From the NCBI GenBank assembly GCA_017478025.1, contig JAFVGZ010000011.1:1-55207 (forward strand): a DNA stretch of 55,207 nt. The letters are read 5' to 3'. The DNA comes from Prevotella sp. Lineage in GTDB: Bacteria > Bacteroidota > Bacteroidia > Bacteroidales > Bacteroidaceae. Every line of letters starts with the position of its first letter. Position 1 is the first letter of the stretch. A program made the position numbers and the translations under genes. Below, in pieces: positions 35,111-43,354 of the stretch. Below the pieces are notes generated by a model. The model worked only from the letters and a program-made list of their open reading frames with translations. It had not been told where the DNA came from and made no database searches.

Positions 35111-35779
35111 ATGATGAACAAAACATTTCTATTTGCAGCTTTGTTGATAATGACAACAACAGCTACAGCACAAGATTCAACAAAGGATAAAACCGCGAAT
35201 GTGCGCAATCAGATTTGTGAATTGATGAAGACCTTCTGGCTATCCGAGAGCGTTGATGAACGAGCGAAATTCGTCATAGATGCCGAACGAGTCAGACCGC
35301 TGATGGAGAAATACTATGCCAAGAACGGCATAGAGACTCTTGACTATAACTGCCAGTACATTAGAATGAAGAAGATGAACGACAGTGTATATGTGGATGA
35401 GCACACAGCATACATTCTTACTGCTGACGGCTTGAAGATGGACTGGGAATCGCTAGTGGAGTACAACGAGAAGACCTTTGAACAAATGAAGCGATTTCCG
35501 AAGAAGGAGTTTCTCGTCCGCGCCATTCTCCTTAATCTCGACACATCCTATCAAAATGACACATGGGGAAAAATTACCCTAAATCTAAATAGAGCCCATT
35601 CTGTGTATTACAGAAAAGATGCTCCCTTCGCAGAGAGGCTGGAGGAGTTGGCGACAGAAGAAAGCTTAAATGTGCGCTACGTCACAGTAAAAGTGATGTA
35701 TGACCCAGAAGACGAGAATGACTATTACAACTATGTGCTAACTGACTTCTTAAAAGAAGGTTATTCTCTATACCAATAA
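35111..35779 (+). CDS. Secreted protein of unknown function (222 aa)
   Basis: It starts MMNKTFLFAALLIMTTTATAQ, a signal peptide cleaved after TAQ. The mature part is helical and charged, with no enzyme motif that I know. It contains a Trp-rich patch (KTFWLSESVDERAKFVIDAE) and tyrosines toward the end (ENDYYNYVLTDFLKEGYSLY). It is the first of three plus-strand genes (35111-38686) bracketed by two pectinesterase copies. I do not recognise it. Confidence 0.75.
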   Translation: MMNKTFLFAALLIMTTTATAQDSTKDKTANVRNQICELMKTFWLSESVDERAKFVIDAERVRPLMEKYYAKNGIETLDYNCQYIRMKKMNDSVYVDEHTAYILTADGLKMDWESLVEYNEKTFEQMKRFPKKEFLVRAILLNLDTSYQNDTWGKITLNLNRAHSVYYRKDAPFAERLEELATEESLNVRYVTVKVMYDPEDENDYYNYVLTDFLKEGYSLYQ

Positions 35780-35846
35780 ATAATGTGGAGAATACTCTGC
35801 AACCAAAACGAACAAATCTATTAATCTATAAAACAACTTCTAATTT

Positions 35847-37166
35847 ATGAGAACAAATCGTTTGATATTAATCCTCACCGTAATTGTGGCAGGCATGATG
35901 GCATCTTGCGACAGTTACAAAGGTAAGGTCGAAGACCTTGCCACCCAGTTCGTAACAGCGTACAATGAAGGCGACAAGGCCGCAGTCTATGATATATGGC
36001 CCGAAGTAAAGACTCTCGAGAACCTTTCGATAAGCGGAACTATCGGTGACGACAATGACGTCAGCGTTGAGAAGGATGATTCTACAGGCAACTATATCGC
36101 AACTATCAGTGAGCTGAAAAAACAGCGTTTGGTGTTTTCCGTTGATAGCACGGGTAATGTTGGCATAACAGATGCCTACGGTGTGTTCCGTCTTGACTCC
36201 ATCGCCTCTGAGGTGGCATTGAAGGCTGGTGTCCCCTTGAAGAAACTCTCTGACGTTACGCTTTCCAACCTTATGAATCCAAATAGTGATTTTGTCAACG
36301 ACTTGAAGTTGGAAAAGGGCACCAACAATCTGTGGGCAAACTATGGGGCCTACTCATGGGGTCATAACAGTTCCGGTTACTATGCATCGATGGACTTCAA
36401 CGTTCGTAACAACTCTTCGCACTTGGTCAAGGGAAGCGACTACTTCCTGGTAGTTACGCCCAAAAGGGAATCTACAGGTGAAACCTACAACACAAAGACG
36501 GTCGATGGCATTGACATCGCACCAGGTGAGATTCGCGAGTTTAATGTGTCAGCACCTTCTTTCTACAGTTTTGCCAGCAAACGTGACTTGTCATACAAAG
36601 TAGAGATTAAGTATCGCACTGAGTCTATCCTGGCTTTCCTGTTAAACTACAGCACCTTTGAAGGCAACGAATATGAAGACTACATGGCTCATCCCTGTCG
36701 TGCTAAGGTCAAGGCAAACGGTAAATTCCTTACAACATCAGCGGAAAAGAAGGGCATAGCATACGCTTACAAGGAAATGTCAGAGAAGAGTCCGGTCGTT
36801 GATACGCTCTATCACCGCCAACAGATTCAAGCCATCTGGGAAACGGAGAAATGGGCAAGCATTTATGACAACAATTATGCTCTCATAGGTTATGTGAATC
36901 GCGACAATATCGATACTACTGGCGAACTCCTCGCGCTTGACCTTACGCCAGCTAAACTGAAGTCGGACGATGGCAGCCCTGTGAAAGTTTTCAAATTGTA
37001 CGATGACGGCGTGGTGAAGACCTATCCGCCAGGTACTGAAGTGTACCTACAGTTCTATTCTCGTGGCCAGATGGTGGTCTATGAACGGCAGGCAGATGGT
37101 AGCATGAAGGAGATTGGATATGTCACCTCTGACTGTATAGACTACGGCGACGATGAAGCTTTATAA
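35847..37166 (+). CDS. Lipoprotein with SH3-like C-terminus (439 aa)
   Basis: The lipobox MMASC near residue 20 marks a lipoprotein. The N-terminal 90 residues (VEDLATQFVTAYNEGDKAAV) resemble small domains seen in proteins with ketosteroid-isomerase-like or DUF4878-type folds. The middle has beta-rich sequence and the C-terminal part has two SH3-like stretches (QAIWETEKWASIYDNNYALIGYVNRDNID and VYERQADGSMKEIGYVTSDCI). SH3-like segments in lipoproteins often bind cell wall, but that is inference. It lies 67 bp after the previous gene and 38 bp before the next, so the three genes may form an operon. Confidence 0.75.
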   Translation: MRTNRLILILTVIVAGMMASCDSYKGKVEDLATQFVTAYNEGDKAAVYDIWPEVKTLENLSISGTIGDDNDVSVEKDDSTGNYIATISELKKQRLVFSVDSTGNVGITDAYGVFRLDSIASEVALKAGVPLKKLSDVTLSNLMNPNSDFVNDLKLEKGTNNLWANYGAYSWGHNSSGYYASMDFNVRNNSSHLVKGSDYFLVVTPKRESTGETYNTKTVDGIDIAPGEIREFNVSAPSFYSFASKRDLSYKVEIKYRTESILAFLLNYSTFEGNEYEDYMAHPCRAKVKANGKFLTTSAEKKGIAYAYKEMSEKSPVVDTLYHRQQIQAIWETEKWASIYDNNYALIGYVNRDNIDTTGELLALDLTPAKLKSDDGSPVKVFKLYDDGVVKTYPPGTEVYLQFYSRGQMVVYERQADGSMKEIGYVTSDCIDYGDDEAL

Positions 37167-37204
37167 CCTGATTACTTTATAAACATTTTTAAAATTGAAC
37201 TATT

Positions 37205-38686
37205 ATGAAAATAAATCTGTTCAGACTACTGATGACAACGATGCTCATCGGCTTAATGACTTTGCCCCAGGAGACTTCGGCAAAGAAGATTGAATACCTC
37301 GGCCACATCTACAATGGCAAGGTAAACAGCCAGAAAATTCCGGAAGGCTATGGAGAATTGAGGATAAAAGACGTAGTAATATCGGGTACCTTCGCTGACC
37401 GTACAGTGACTGATGCTGTCGTGGCAATCGACAACAAGGTTGAGGGTGCTCACTGCTGTAAGTTCAATGGTACTGTCAAGTATGACGAGTCTGATAACAT
37501 CACACTGAAAGCAGGAGGGAAATTAACAATTAAATATGCGGAAAAAGAGATATCACCATATAAAGATGAACAGGGATTTAGTTATAATCTTGAAGTATTA
37601 GAAGACGTGCTGTCCATAGATTTTAAAGCATCCCCCGAATTCTTTGGCGTACCCAATTACAAGAGGCCCATATTGAATATTTCAAAGGGGATAGTAAAAT
37701 TAATAAACTTTATTGGATATGATGTCAACGCCTTCAATATTCCTTCCAATATGTGGGCGTACGAAACTTTCAAATTTACATTAGGGAAATACGGCATTTG
37801 GAATCGGGCAAAACAAAGAGCTGAGCGAATAGAATGGTATCTCATAAGGGAAGGAGAATCGGAACGTTATCCATCTGGAGCTTACAACGATAAAACAGGG
37901 CGCACATGGGAATATTCTTGTAGCAACGAATTAAGTAAACCTTATGGTGGTGGGATAGTAAAGCGCAGTAGCCTTACTGGCTTCACCGTACGCTATCAGA
38001 ATGGTGACTATTTTAAGATAGGCCACTATGCAGTAGAGTGGAAAAAGAAATACAATGACGGTAAGGAGGTGACTGTAAAAATGGATTGTTACCAATCCGG
38101 CAATAATTGCGATTGTAATCCGGCAATGGCGACATTCGCAGGCTTCAAGGTTGCCTTAGGTAAGAACAGATTGTTTGAATTATGGAATAGTAATGATTTT
38201 GCTTTAGATCAAAGCGATGTGAAGGGAATTGATATTGATGGTGTTTACACAAACACCCCTTCTAAGGATGTTGAAAATAAGATAAAGAAGAATCTCTTCC
38301 CCTATCTATCCAACAATGGAACAGGGTTTGGGTTTGAAGTATATGCTTCTGGCTCCAGATATGGTAATTTTAAGAATGGGCGAATCACTTCCAACGTCTA
38401 TCAGGAACAACAACAGGAGGCAGCTCAGAACATGCGAAAGATTCAGAAGGAATACGATGAAGGCTGCAAGAAGTATGGAAAACAGAATTACGACGCATTT
38501 TTAAAAGGAAAAGTGATTGTCGGCATGCCTGAAGAACTGATTTTACGATACAACAATGAACTGGCACAACAAGTAGGCCCCCGCAAGATGTATCGCCTGT
38601 ATGATGGTAATATGTGGCATCCTAAAGTCGTTTATACGGTTTGGGTCGTAAACGGAAAAGTTAGTAGTTTTAGATACTACAGATAA
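37205..38686 (+). CDS. Secreted protein of unknown function (493 aa), AT-rich middle
   Basis: A signal peptide (MKINLFRLLMTTMLIGLMTL) precedes a MORN-like region (GHIYNGKVNSQKIPEGYGELRI). The C-terminal 90 residues have FLKGKVIVGMPEELILRYN...MYRLYDGNMWHP..YTVWVVNGKVSSF, a small domain resembling SmpA/OmlA-type modules. From about 37500 the gene is much more AT-rich and uses more A/T-ending codons than its neighbours and than its own first 300 bp, so the body may have been acquired or recombined. No enzymatic motif seen. Confidence 0.72.
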   Translation: MKINLFRLLMTTMLIGLMTLPQETSAKKIEYLGHIYNGKVNSQKIPEGYGELRIKDVVISGTFADRTVTDAVVAIDNKVEGAHCCKFNGTVKYDESDNITLKAGGKLTIKYAEKEISPYKDEQGFSYNLEVLEDVLSIDFKASPEFFGVPNYKRPILNISKGIVKLINFIGYDVNAFNIPSNMWAYETFKFTLGKYGIWNRAKQRAERIEWYLIREGESERYPSGAYNDKTGRTWEYSCSNELSKPYGGGIVKRSSLTGFTVRYQNGDYFKIGHYAVEWKKKYNDGKEVTVKMDCYQSGNNCDCNPAMATFAGFKVALGKNRLFELWNSNDFALDQSDVKGIDIDGVYTNTPSKDVENKIKKNLFPYLSNNGTGFGFEVYASGSRYGNFKNGRITSNVYQEQQQEAAQNMRKIQKEYDEGCKKYGKQNYDAFLKGKVIVGMPEELILRYNNELAQQVGPRKMYRLYDGNMWHPKVVYTVWVVNGKVSSFRYYR

Positions 38687-38884
38687 CGTAAGTTTTATTC
38701 ATGCGTTGCGCAAAGATGAGAAGTACGCAGACTTTCACTTTGACACGCAAGGAAAGTTCGTCAAGTGGCTGTTCTTCTCACAAAGATATTGTCACATTTC
38801 GTGTAACCTTTACATGCACATCGCGTAAGTAATTCCACTTTCACGCATAGTCCAAACCCCGTAGAGGCTTTCTCTCGCACCTTT

Positions 38885-38932
38885 ATTCAACGCCCCCGCG
38901 CCTCTAAAAATAGAGGGACGGGGGCGTTGAAT
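38885..38932. terminator. GC-rich hairpin after the 493-aa gene
   Basis: ATTCAACGCCCCCG (38885-38898) pairs perfectly with 38919-38932 and an inner stem CCTCTA/TAGAGG stacks within. It is stable, but lacks a good T-run, and lies 200 bp after the last stop. Confidence 0.5.
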
Positions 38933-38935
38933 TAT

Positions 38936-39034
38936 TTACGAAAGTTGAGTTTTTGTTATTGGTACGTCGTGACCACCTTCCATTACCCGCTGAGCAATGC
39001 GCGAAGCATTGATTGCAGGATGAGCGGTGGACAC
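38936..39034 (-). pseudogene. Zeta-toxin-like ATPase fragment
   Basis: On the minus strand a 32-codon frame reads VSTAHPAINASRIAQRVMEGGHDVPITK then diverges to a stop. The block N-x-x-R-I-x-x-R-V-x-x-GGHDVP is typical of the C-terminal part of zeta toxin/predicted ABC-type ATPases in Bacteroidetes. No start codon region, Walker A motif or remainder is present. Confidence 0.6.
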
Positions 39035-39098
39035 GATGCAAAGTATTGATATGTCGAAAGACTTCGCCGACTTCAAGGCCTACTTGATAAGTAAGTAA
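39033..39098 (+). pseudogene. Threonine synthase C-terminal fragment
   Basis: Frame TMQSIDMSKDFADFKAYLIS plus K and stop aligns with the end of ThrC (TKQSIEMSKDFADFKNFLLN). DNA identity is about 70 percent by eye, so it is not a recent copy of the thrC in this window. It abuts the zeta-like fragment head to head. Confidence 0.65.
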
Positions 39099-39104
39099 CA
39101 TAAA

Positions 39105-39142
39105 AACCGCAAATTCTGCATTACATTGCAAAATTTGCGGTT
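39105..39142 (-). terminator. Terminator of the CxxCxGxG secreted protein gene
   Basis: AACCGCAAATT (39105-39115) pairs with AATTTGCGGTT (39132-39142); on the minus strand it is followed by TTTTAT. It lies 11 bp past the stop of the gene. Confidence 0.75.
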
Positions 39143-39152
39143 ATGTGAATTA

Positions 39153-39830
39153 TCATCTGCGTCCTGTACCATGACAACTGGTACACTTTCCTTTCCCATT
39201 ACAAATTGTGCAGGGTTTTCGATTGCCTGTATAAGAAAGATCCATCCAACCAGAACCATTGCATATTGAGCAGTTGCCCGTTCCATAGCATTGAGAACAT
39301 GAACTCTGTGTTGAGCGACTGCTTCCATACGAACTTCCAGTTGAAATCCCCCCAGTTGAGCCACCTAAAACATTTCCGAAGTTCCCACCGATATGTCCGA
39401 TTGGGTTATATCCCTCATCTTGCTGGTCTTCCCTAATATAAACAGTACAATTCTTGTCATATGCACTTTCGCTGGGATTATCAGGATTAAAGTGTAAAAT
39501 CTCCATTATGTCTCCACGTTCCATGATAATAGCGCAGACATAGAATCCTGCAGGCGAGTACCAAATAAATGACGGGCATCCCATAACATTTGAGGCATCT
39601 TCGTTGTATTCAAAATACTTCGTATATTCACCATCTTCATCATCTATGTATCTTTCAATAAGATAACTCCCATCCAATGTATAAGTCTTATTAAAGTCCA
39701 GTTCTCCCACAACATATACATATTCCCAACTGTCAGCATCTTTCATCGCATATTCTGCATAACGTTGTGCGTTAGCCGATATTGACAATAGGACAACCAA
39801 AATAATTATCGATAGACGACTAAGTTTCAT
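39153..39830 (-). CDS. Secreted protein with DnaJ-type zinc finger motifs
   Basis: A 225-residue protein with signal peptide (MKLSRLSIIILVVLLSISANA). The middle is beta-rich and aromatic (WEYVYVVGELDFNKTYTLDG). A Gly/Ser linker (about 150-175) leads to four CxxCxGxG-like motifs: CSQCYGTG, CSICNGSG, CTICNGKG and CTSCHGTG. In DnaJ such repeats bind two zinc ions and act on unfolded proteins; here they sit at the end of an exported protein. The domain match is clear, the role is unknown. It is the minus-strand partner of the cluster bracketed by the pectinesterase copies, and ends at a terminator. Confidence 0.8.
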   Translation of the reverse strand: MKLSRLSIIILVVLLSISANAQRYAEYAMKDADSWEYVYVVGELDFNKTYTLDGSYLIERYIDDEDGEYTKYFEYNEDASNVMGCPSFIWYSPAGFYVCAIIMERGDIMEILHFNPDNPSESAYDKNCTVYIREDQQDEGYNPIGHIGGNFGNVLGGSTGGISTGSSYGSSRSTQSSCSQCYGTGNCSICNGSGWMDLSYTGNRKPCTICNGKGKCTSCHGTGRR

Positions 39831-39903
39831 TTTGTCTCACTTTGATAAATTGGACATTTTTGTTATAACAACCTCATCAAATTAATCACCAAGTTCTGAG
39901 GCA

Positions 39904-40896
39904 TTACTCTGCCGGATTCCAATTAGAGGTGAGGCTGAACACCTCTGCAGGTGTTATCTTGGCGGCCTCTTTCTTTGTGAGCTGCTTGCTCCACCCTACT
40001 CTGCCTGCTGTGGCAGCGCCTTCGCCACGGTTGTTGTATTCGATGTAGCGGGCGGTCTGCTCGTTGGAGGTCTTGCCCCAGTTGTGCCATCCCTCGGGAC
40101 GGATGTGCTTGCCCAGCTCACAGTTCATGAAAAGTGTGTAGGCATAGGGGCGCCACGGACGGCCCAGGTAGCATTTATCCACGCCCTCGTCGCAGATGAT
40201 GCGGCAGTTGTTGAAGACGTAGCCGTATTTCTGTCCGTCAGGTGTAGAGGCGGCGGTGACGTAGGAGTTGCTTTTGTTCTTTATGGTGCATCCCTCGAAC
40301 CAAGCTATTGACGGTCCGAAGATGAAGTCCGTTGTTCCCTCGATGTAGCAGTCCTTGAAGTAAAGGCGAGTGTTGGCGATGCCGGTATAGACAGTATCCT
40401 GATTGCCCAGGAAGCGGCAGTTGACGAATGTGAGTCTGTCTCCCTCTGTGTGGAGCGCTACGGCCTGTCCCAAGCGGGCTGCATTGTTCTCTATAGTGAT
40501 ATTCTTGAGAACGATGTCATTGCCCTCGATCTTGAGCGTATAGGTGCGGAAAGTACCCAGGGTATGCTTGTTGGGGAGGTCGAAGTTCTTGATGTTGGCG
40601 TGGTCATCATAGGTGATGATGGTGTTGTCGCGATCCTCACCGCAGATCTCTATATTGGTAAGGAAGGAGGGGATGATGAGCTTCTCCTTATAGACACCTT
40701 TCTTAACGTAGATGACCTTGTGATACTCCATAAAGGCGCGACACACGTCGATGGCCTCGTCAATGTTACGGAAGTCTCCTGTACCGTCACGAGAGACGAA
40801 GATGGTGTCGGGGTTGTCCCAACTCTTTTCTTTCGGGGCAGCCTGAAGGCCAGTGACGGCGAGCAGTGCCAGCAGTGATAAGATAGTTTTTTTCAT
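39904..40896 (-). CDS. Pectinesterase (CE8)
   Basis: A 330-residue secreted enzyme (signal peptide MKKTILSLLALLAVTGLQAA) of carbohydrate esterase family 8. It removes methyl esters from galacturonan so lyases and hydrolases can act. Expected motifs along the beta-helix: IYVKKGVYKEKL, QAVAL with the oxyanion Gln, GNQDTVYTG and TTDFIFG with the catalytic Asp residues, and LGRPWRPYA with the Arg. It follows the Rel gene by 31 bp on the same strand. A near-identical but N-terminally replaced copy lies at 34149-34913. Confidence 0.94.
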   Translation of the reverse strand: MKKTILSLLALLAVTGLQAAPKEKSWDNPDTIFVSRDGTGDFRNIDEAIDVCRAFMEYHKVIYVKKGVYKEKLIIPSFLTNIEICGEDRDNTIITYDDHANIKNFDLPNKHTLGTFRTYTLKIEGNDIVLKNITIENNAARLGQAVALHTEGDRLTFVNCRFLGNQDTVYTGIANTRLYFKDCYIEGTTDFIFGPSIAWFEGCTIKNKSNSYVTAASTPDGQKYGYVFNNCRIICDEGVDKCYLGRPWRPYAYTLFMNCELGKHIRPEGWHNWGKTSNEQTARYIEYNNRGEGAATAGRVGWSKQLTKKEAAKITPAEVFSLTSNWNPAE

Positions 40897-40927
40897 ACGT
40901 GTTTTGTTCTTATGATGTTTGTGATGA

Positions 40928-43174
40928 TTATACTCTGTGAACGGACTGCATGCCGTCTATTTGGAGGAGTTTGTCGGCAACGATCTCAAGGAGTTTGTTG
41001 TTCTTTACCTTAAACTCTATCTCGCTGTTGAAGATGCCGTCGTCAGATATGGTAGATATTCTGTGTATGTCAATATCAAAGATGTCTGCCAGAAGTGTCG
41101 TGACGTCCTTCAGCATACCCTTGCGGTCTATGCCACGAGCGGTGATGGTGGCATTGAATACCATATCGCCGCGCATGTTCCATTCAGCCGAGAGGATGTT
41201 TGAGCCGAAGGATGACTGCAGTCTGTTGGCCTCCTTGCATGAACGGCGGTGTATCTCTATCTGGTTCTTCTTGTTGATGTATGCCAGTATAGGGTCGCCC
41301 GGGATGGGCTGGCAGCAGTCAGGGAAGATATAGTGCTGAATGTTGTCCTCGGTGATAAAGATGGTCTGAGTCCTGTCAAAGTCCTTTCCAATGGTGATAT
41401 ACTTATTGTGCAGTACCTCCTTGACCTTGGGTTTGATGAATGGTATGTAGCGTCTCCATCCCTGCGACTTGTTTTTCTTCTTGACCACTTTAGACCCATA
41501 GAGCACCGCCTCCAGGTCACTCTCACCAAGCTTGATGCTGCCGTTTGCTATGTTGAGCAGCAATTTGTTATGGTTCTTCTCATTGTGTGCCTCGGCCAAT
41601 CGGTCTATTGCAGATGTGGTCAGACTGAGCCCGTTCTGCCTGAGCCATGCATCAAGCTTGTCCTCGCCCTCCTTCATCATGATACGGTCCTGCTTCCTCA
41701 ACAGAGCCTGTATCTTGTTGCGAGCCTTAGCGGTGGTGACATAGTTTATCCACTCGGGCTTAACGTGCTGTGACGCGGAGGTGATAATCTCAATCTGGTC
41801 GCCCCCTTTCAGCACGTGTGACAGCGGCACGAGCTTGTGGTTGACTTTCGCTCCGATGCAGTGGGTGCCGAGAAAGGTGTGTATCTGGAAAGCGTAATCG
41901 AGTGCCGTACAGCCCGTAGGCATGGTGATAATCTCTCCCTTGGGTGAGAATACGAATATCTCAGACGCAAAGAGATTGAGCTTTATGGCGTCAAGGAAGT
42001 CCATTGCATCAGGTTGCGGGTCATCAAGGATTTCCTTTATCGTCTGCAGCCATCCGTTCAGCTCGTCTTCCACTACGCGCTCTGTGTTCTGCGGGTCATC
42101 GTCGGTCTTGTATTTCCAGTGTGCCGCAAAGCCCTGTTCTGCTATCTCATCCATACGCTTCGAGCGTATCTGCACTTCTATCCATTGTCCCTGTTTACTC
42201 ATCAGCGTGACGTGCAGGGCCTGATAGCCATTTGCCTTAGGCTGAGACAGCCAGTCGCGCAAACGGTCGGGATGAGACTTGTAAAGCTTGCAGAGGGCGA
42301 CGTAGATATTGAAGCACTCATTGACCTCCTCATCGGGCGAATCGGGGGTAAAGACGATACGCACGGCAAGGATGTCGTATATCTCATCAAAGGAGACGTG
42401 CTTCTTCTGCATCTTGTTCCAAATGGAATAAGGTGTCTTGACGCGGGCCTTGATGGTATAGCTGATGCCCATCTTGTCGAGGGCAATCTTGATAGGTGCC
42501 GTGAAACTTTCAAAGAGTTCGTCGAGGCTGTTCTTGGTATATGACAGGTTTTGCTCTATCTCAGCAAACTCCTGCGGGTGCTCGTGCTTGAAGGAAAGGT
42601 CTTCAAGCTCTGTCTTGATGGCATTGAGCCCGAGGCGATTGGCCAGGGGAGCATAAATATAGAGCGTCTCGCCTGCTATCTTGTTTTGTTTCTCCTTGTC
42701 CTGACGGTCCAGATGGCGCATATTGTCCAGACGATCGCAGATCTTTATCAATATGACGCGGATATCCTCGCTCATGGTGAGGAGGAGTTTCTTGAAATTC
42801 TCTGCCTGTTCTGACGCCCTGTCTCCGAAGATACCACCTGCTATCTTGGTCAGGCCGTCAACAATCTGAGCTATCTTAGGTCCGAAGATATTGCTTATAT
42901 CATCAATGGTATAATCGGTACCCTCGATGACATCGTGTAGCAGGGCCGCACAGATGCTTGTGCTACCGAGCCCCATCTCCTTAGATACTATCATGGCGAC
43001 GTTGATGGGGTGCACCATAAAATGCTCCCCAGACTCGCGGTGATGATTTTCATGTGCTCGCATGGCGAAGTTGAATGCTTTCTGTATCACATCCACCTTC
43101 TTGCGATGATTGGAACTGAGGTAGTGCTTCAACAGTTCAGCAAATGCCTCGTCTATCATCTTTCTTTCGTCCAT
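40928..43174 (-). CDS. relA/spoT: RelA/SpoT-family (p)ppGpp synthetase/hydrolase
   Basis: A 748-residue long Rel protein of the stringent response. Domains in order: HD hydrolase (about 30-185), synthetase (about 215-370) with RVKTPYSIWNKM, IYDILAVRIVF and EVQIRSKRMDEIAEQGFAAHWKYK, TGS (about 420-480, VFSPKGEIITMPTGCTALDYAF), helical and zinc-finger-like region, and C-terminal ACT (about 675-748). The synthetase site looks complete, with the basic RLRD loop found in bifunctional types. In the HD site, HDxxED reads HDVIEG (Gly85) and the usual DRLHN reads DRLDN (Asp150), so hydrolysis may be weak or absent. It is alone, followed by the pectinesterase. Confidence 0.93.
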   Translation of the reverse strand: MDERKMIDEAFAELLKHYLSSNHRKKVDVIQKAFNFAMRAHENHHRESGEHFMVHPINVAMIVSKEMGLGSTSICAALLHDVIEGTDYTIDDISNIFGPKIAQIVDGLTKIAGGIFGDRASEQAENFKKLLLTMSEDIRVILIKICDRLDNMRHLDRQDKEKQNKIAGETLYIYAPLANRLGLNAIKTELEDLSFKHEHPQEFAEIEQNLSYTKNSLDELFESFTAPIKIALDKMGISYTIKARVKTPYSIWNKMQKKHVSFDEIYDILAVRIVFTPDSPDEEVNECFNIYVALCKLYKSHPDRLRDWLSQPKANGYQALHVTLMSKQGQWIEVQIRSKRMDEIAEQGFAAHWKYKTDDDPQNTERVVEDELNGWLQTIKEILDDPQPDAMDFLDAIKLNLFASEIFVFSPKGEIITMPTGCTALDYAFQIHTFLGTHCIGAKVNHKLVPLSHVLKGGDQIEIITSASQHVKPEWINYVTTAKARNKIQALLRKQDRIMMKEGEDKLDAWLRQNGLSLTTSAIDRLAEAHNEKNHNKLLLNIANGSIKLGESDLEAVLYGSKVVKKKNKSQGWRRYIPFIKPKVKEVLHNKYITIGKDFDRTQTIFITEDNIQHYIFPDCCQPIPGDPILAYINKKNQIEIHRRSCKEANRLQSSFGSNILSAEWNMRGDMVFNATITARGIDRKGMLKDVTTLLADIFDIDIHRISTISDDGIFNSEIEFKVKNNKLLEIVADKLLQIDGMQSVHRV

Positions 43175-43240
43175 AGTCTTGTTTAGGTTGTGTAGTTAGG
43201 TTCTTGCTTGCTGCAAGTGGCAGGGCGGGGCTGCCTTAAT

Positions 43241-43260
43241 GCGGCTATATGCTTTTTGCC
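43241..43260. repeat. Degenerate arm of the REPIN-like element
   Basis: GCGGCTATATGCTTTTTGCC closely resembles the right arm of the palindromic element at 24915-24951. It lies upstream of the Rel gene and seems a decayed half copy. Confidence 0.45.
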
Positions 43261-43354
43261 TTTTTTTCTCCGCACATTGTTGATCTTTAGCGAAGCTCCG
43301 TCAGGTAAACTCAGAGCAGGGCGTTTCACTCTACCTCCGAAAAGCTGAAATATA

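Larger units (their letters stand above)
38687..39152. other. 466-bp patch of gene fragments and hairpins
   Basis: No intact gene. It holds a perfect 14-bp hairpin at 38885-38932, one copy of the GAGGCTTTCTCTCGC motif at 38864-38878, a zeta-toxin-like fragment (38936-39034, minus), a threonine synthase 3' fragment (39033-39098, plus) and the terminator at 39105-39142. A frame around 38715-38800 (reading ALRKDEKYADFHFDTQGK) may be another relic, but I cannot identify it. Confidence 0.7.

Noticed and set aside
31505-40896. Classical polysaccharide utilisation locus
   Set aside because: Pectin enzymes are present but there is no SusC/SusD pair or hybrid two-component sensor in the window.
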